Assembly (NCBI GenBank): GCA_018304045.1 | Contig: JAGVWZ010000015.1 | Span: 1-34,115, forward strand | DNA: 34,115 nt | Source: Candidatus Pacearchaeota archaeon | GTDB lineage: Archaea > Nanobdellota > Nanobdellia > Pacearchaeales > GW2011-AR1 | Direction of reading: 5' to 3' | In this document: piece by piece, positions 33,360-34,115 of the stretch | Layout: each line of letters opens with the position of its first letter | Numbering within the stretch: the stretch's first letter is position 1 | Program-made: the position numbers and the translations under genes | The notes under the pieces: model-generated | The model's input: the letters and a program-made list of their open reading frames with translations, nothing else | Told to the model about the DNA's origin: nothing | The model's database searches: none

Positions 33360-33986
33360 TCAAAACCCAAAAAATCTTCTTCTTTCAGGTTCAACTCTTG
33401 CAGGAGCAACTCTTTCAATTTCTTTTTCAAGTTCAATTGCTTCTCTTATTTTTCCAAGTTTTTTATAGGATTCAATTAATTTTACCTTAACATGATTTCT
33501 CTCATTATCAAAAGTATAGGGCAATAATCTTTCATAAACTTTTACAACCTCAGCATTTCTGCCATTTTTTTCAGCTTTTTCTCCAATTGATTTATACAAA
33601 GTAACAACATTTCTTCTTAATTCAAATCTTTCACCTTCAGTTAACATTCCAAATGTTTTTTTAATAACACCTTCTGCTTTTTCATAAAATCCACCCTTAA
33701 TTAAAAGTTCAATTTCTTTTTGCATTGCCTTTTTCTTTTCCATAGGATTTCCAGTTATCTCTTGAAATTTGAAAATATATTTAATAGCTTCAGGATACAT
33801 AAATTTATTTTCATATAATTTAGATAATTCCATGCAACAGAATTTTTGTATTTCATGATCTGTAAATTTCTTTAAACATGATTCAAAATATTCCATCTTC
33901 AAGAAATCAGACATCTTACTAGCCCTTATTTCAATCTCTTTTTTATCTCTTTCTAAAACTTGCATGGTAATTACATTAATTCCCAT
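33360..33986 (-). CDS. TPR-like helical protein
   Basis: A 208-aa, wholly alpha-helical protein with helix pairs resembling tetratricopeptide repeats: 'ELSKLYENKFMYPEAIKYIF', 'LLIKGGFYEKAEGVIKKTFG', 'VVKVYERLLPYTFDNER' and 'LIESYKKLGKIREAIELEKE'. The spacing near 35 residues fits TPR. The C-terminus is basic and Pro/Arg-rich ('RVEPERRRFFGF'). It is probably a protein-protein scaffold; the partner is unknown. Met1 (MGIN) or Met8 (MQVLERDKK) could start it. Confidence 0.75.
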   Translation of the reverse strand: MGINVITMQVLERDKKEIEIRASKMSDFLKMEYFESCLKKFTDHEIQKFCCMELSKLYENKFMYPEAIKYIFKFQEITGNPMEKKKAMQKEIELLIKGGFYEKAEGVIKKTFGMLTEGERFELRRNVVTLYKSIGEKAEKNGRNAEVVKVYERLLPYTFDNERNHVKVKLIESYKKLGKIREAIELEKEIERVAPARVEPERRRFFGF

Positions 33987-34115
33987 CTTTTAAATATTAT
34001 TGTAGTCTTTTGTATCTGTGTTATCCCATAATTATTTCCTAACGACAAATTAGACACATTCTTTTTTTTCATATTAAATACACTCTTCCCTTCTTTTTCT
34101 TTCTTTCGTAAGCCT

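Noticed and set aside
33987-34115. Possible gene start at the right edge
   Set aside because: No ORF or promoter could be supported in the last 130 bp.

Overview
The window is archaeal. It carries a complete set of archaeal information-processing genes: proteasome alpha and beta, the exosome (Rrp4, Rrp41, Rrp42), Sdo1, RNase P protein Rnp2, aCPSF1, RNase J, Mre11-Rad50, Rpo6 and uS2. It has AT-rich TATA promoters about 25 bp ahead of start codons, many of them leaderless, and a 16S-tRNA-Ala-23S operon. Low GC, very compact genes, small Cys-rich secreted proteins, 'SSITGNA'-type membrane anchors and fast-evolving rRNA point to a DPANN archaeon of the Woesearchaeota/Pacearchaeota (Nanoarchaeota sensu lato) kind. 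That placement is inference, not a computed phylogeny.

Layout. (1) 1-6300: rRNA operon on the minus strand, read 16S, tRNA-Ala(TGC), 23S. The 23S gene is split by a 668-nt group I intron at the site equivalent to E. coli 1931. P, Q, R and S elements and P1 are all readable. The intron carries a two-helix membrane ORF rather than a homing endonuclease. A second tiny membrane ORF lies in the 16S-23S spacer. Both rRNAs differ from consensus at several near-universal functional positions. (2) 6300-11800: a two-domain methyltransferase, uS2, a Cys-rich secreted protein, a small membrane protein, a DHH phosphoesterase, a YbaK/ProX-type deacylase and Rpo6. (3) 11950-17000: a tight minus-strand psmA-sdo1-rrp4-rrp41-rrp42 operon with six additional small ORFs threaded between the known genes, one made by duplication of the rrp4 tail. 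(4) 17190-21130: an unknown plus-strand gene, rnp2, a membrane-anchored subtilase and a Cys-rich membrane protein. (5) 21350-28730: RNase J, a Q-rich tail-anchored protein, a HemK2-type methyltransferase with an Asn-rich insertion, a repeat surface protein, and mre11-rad50. (6) 28838-34115: psmB, aCPSF1, a RelE-type toxin-antitoxin pair flanked by a 21-bp direct repeat of the aCPSF1 3' end, an unknown Trp/Arg-rich protein, a MITE-like element and a TPR-like protein.

Together the genes cover RNA synthesis, decay and termination (Rpo6, exosome, RNase J, aCPSF1), ribosome and tRNA maturation (Sdo1, Rnp2, methyltransferases), protein turnover (20S proteasome) and DNA-end processing (Mre11-Rad50). 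The most unusual material is the intron with a non-endonuclease ORF, the small ORFs inside the exosome operon, a duplicated two-hairpin element ahead of rnj and mre11, structured leaders at rpo6, rad50 and aCPSF1, and the island inserted at the end of aCPSF1.
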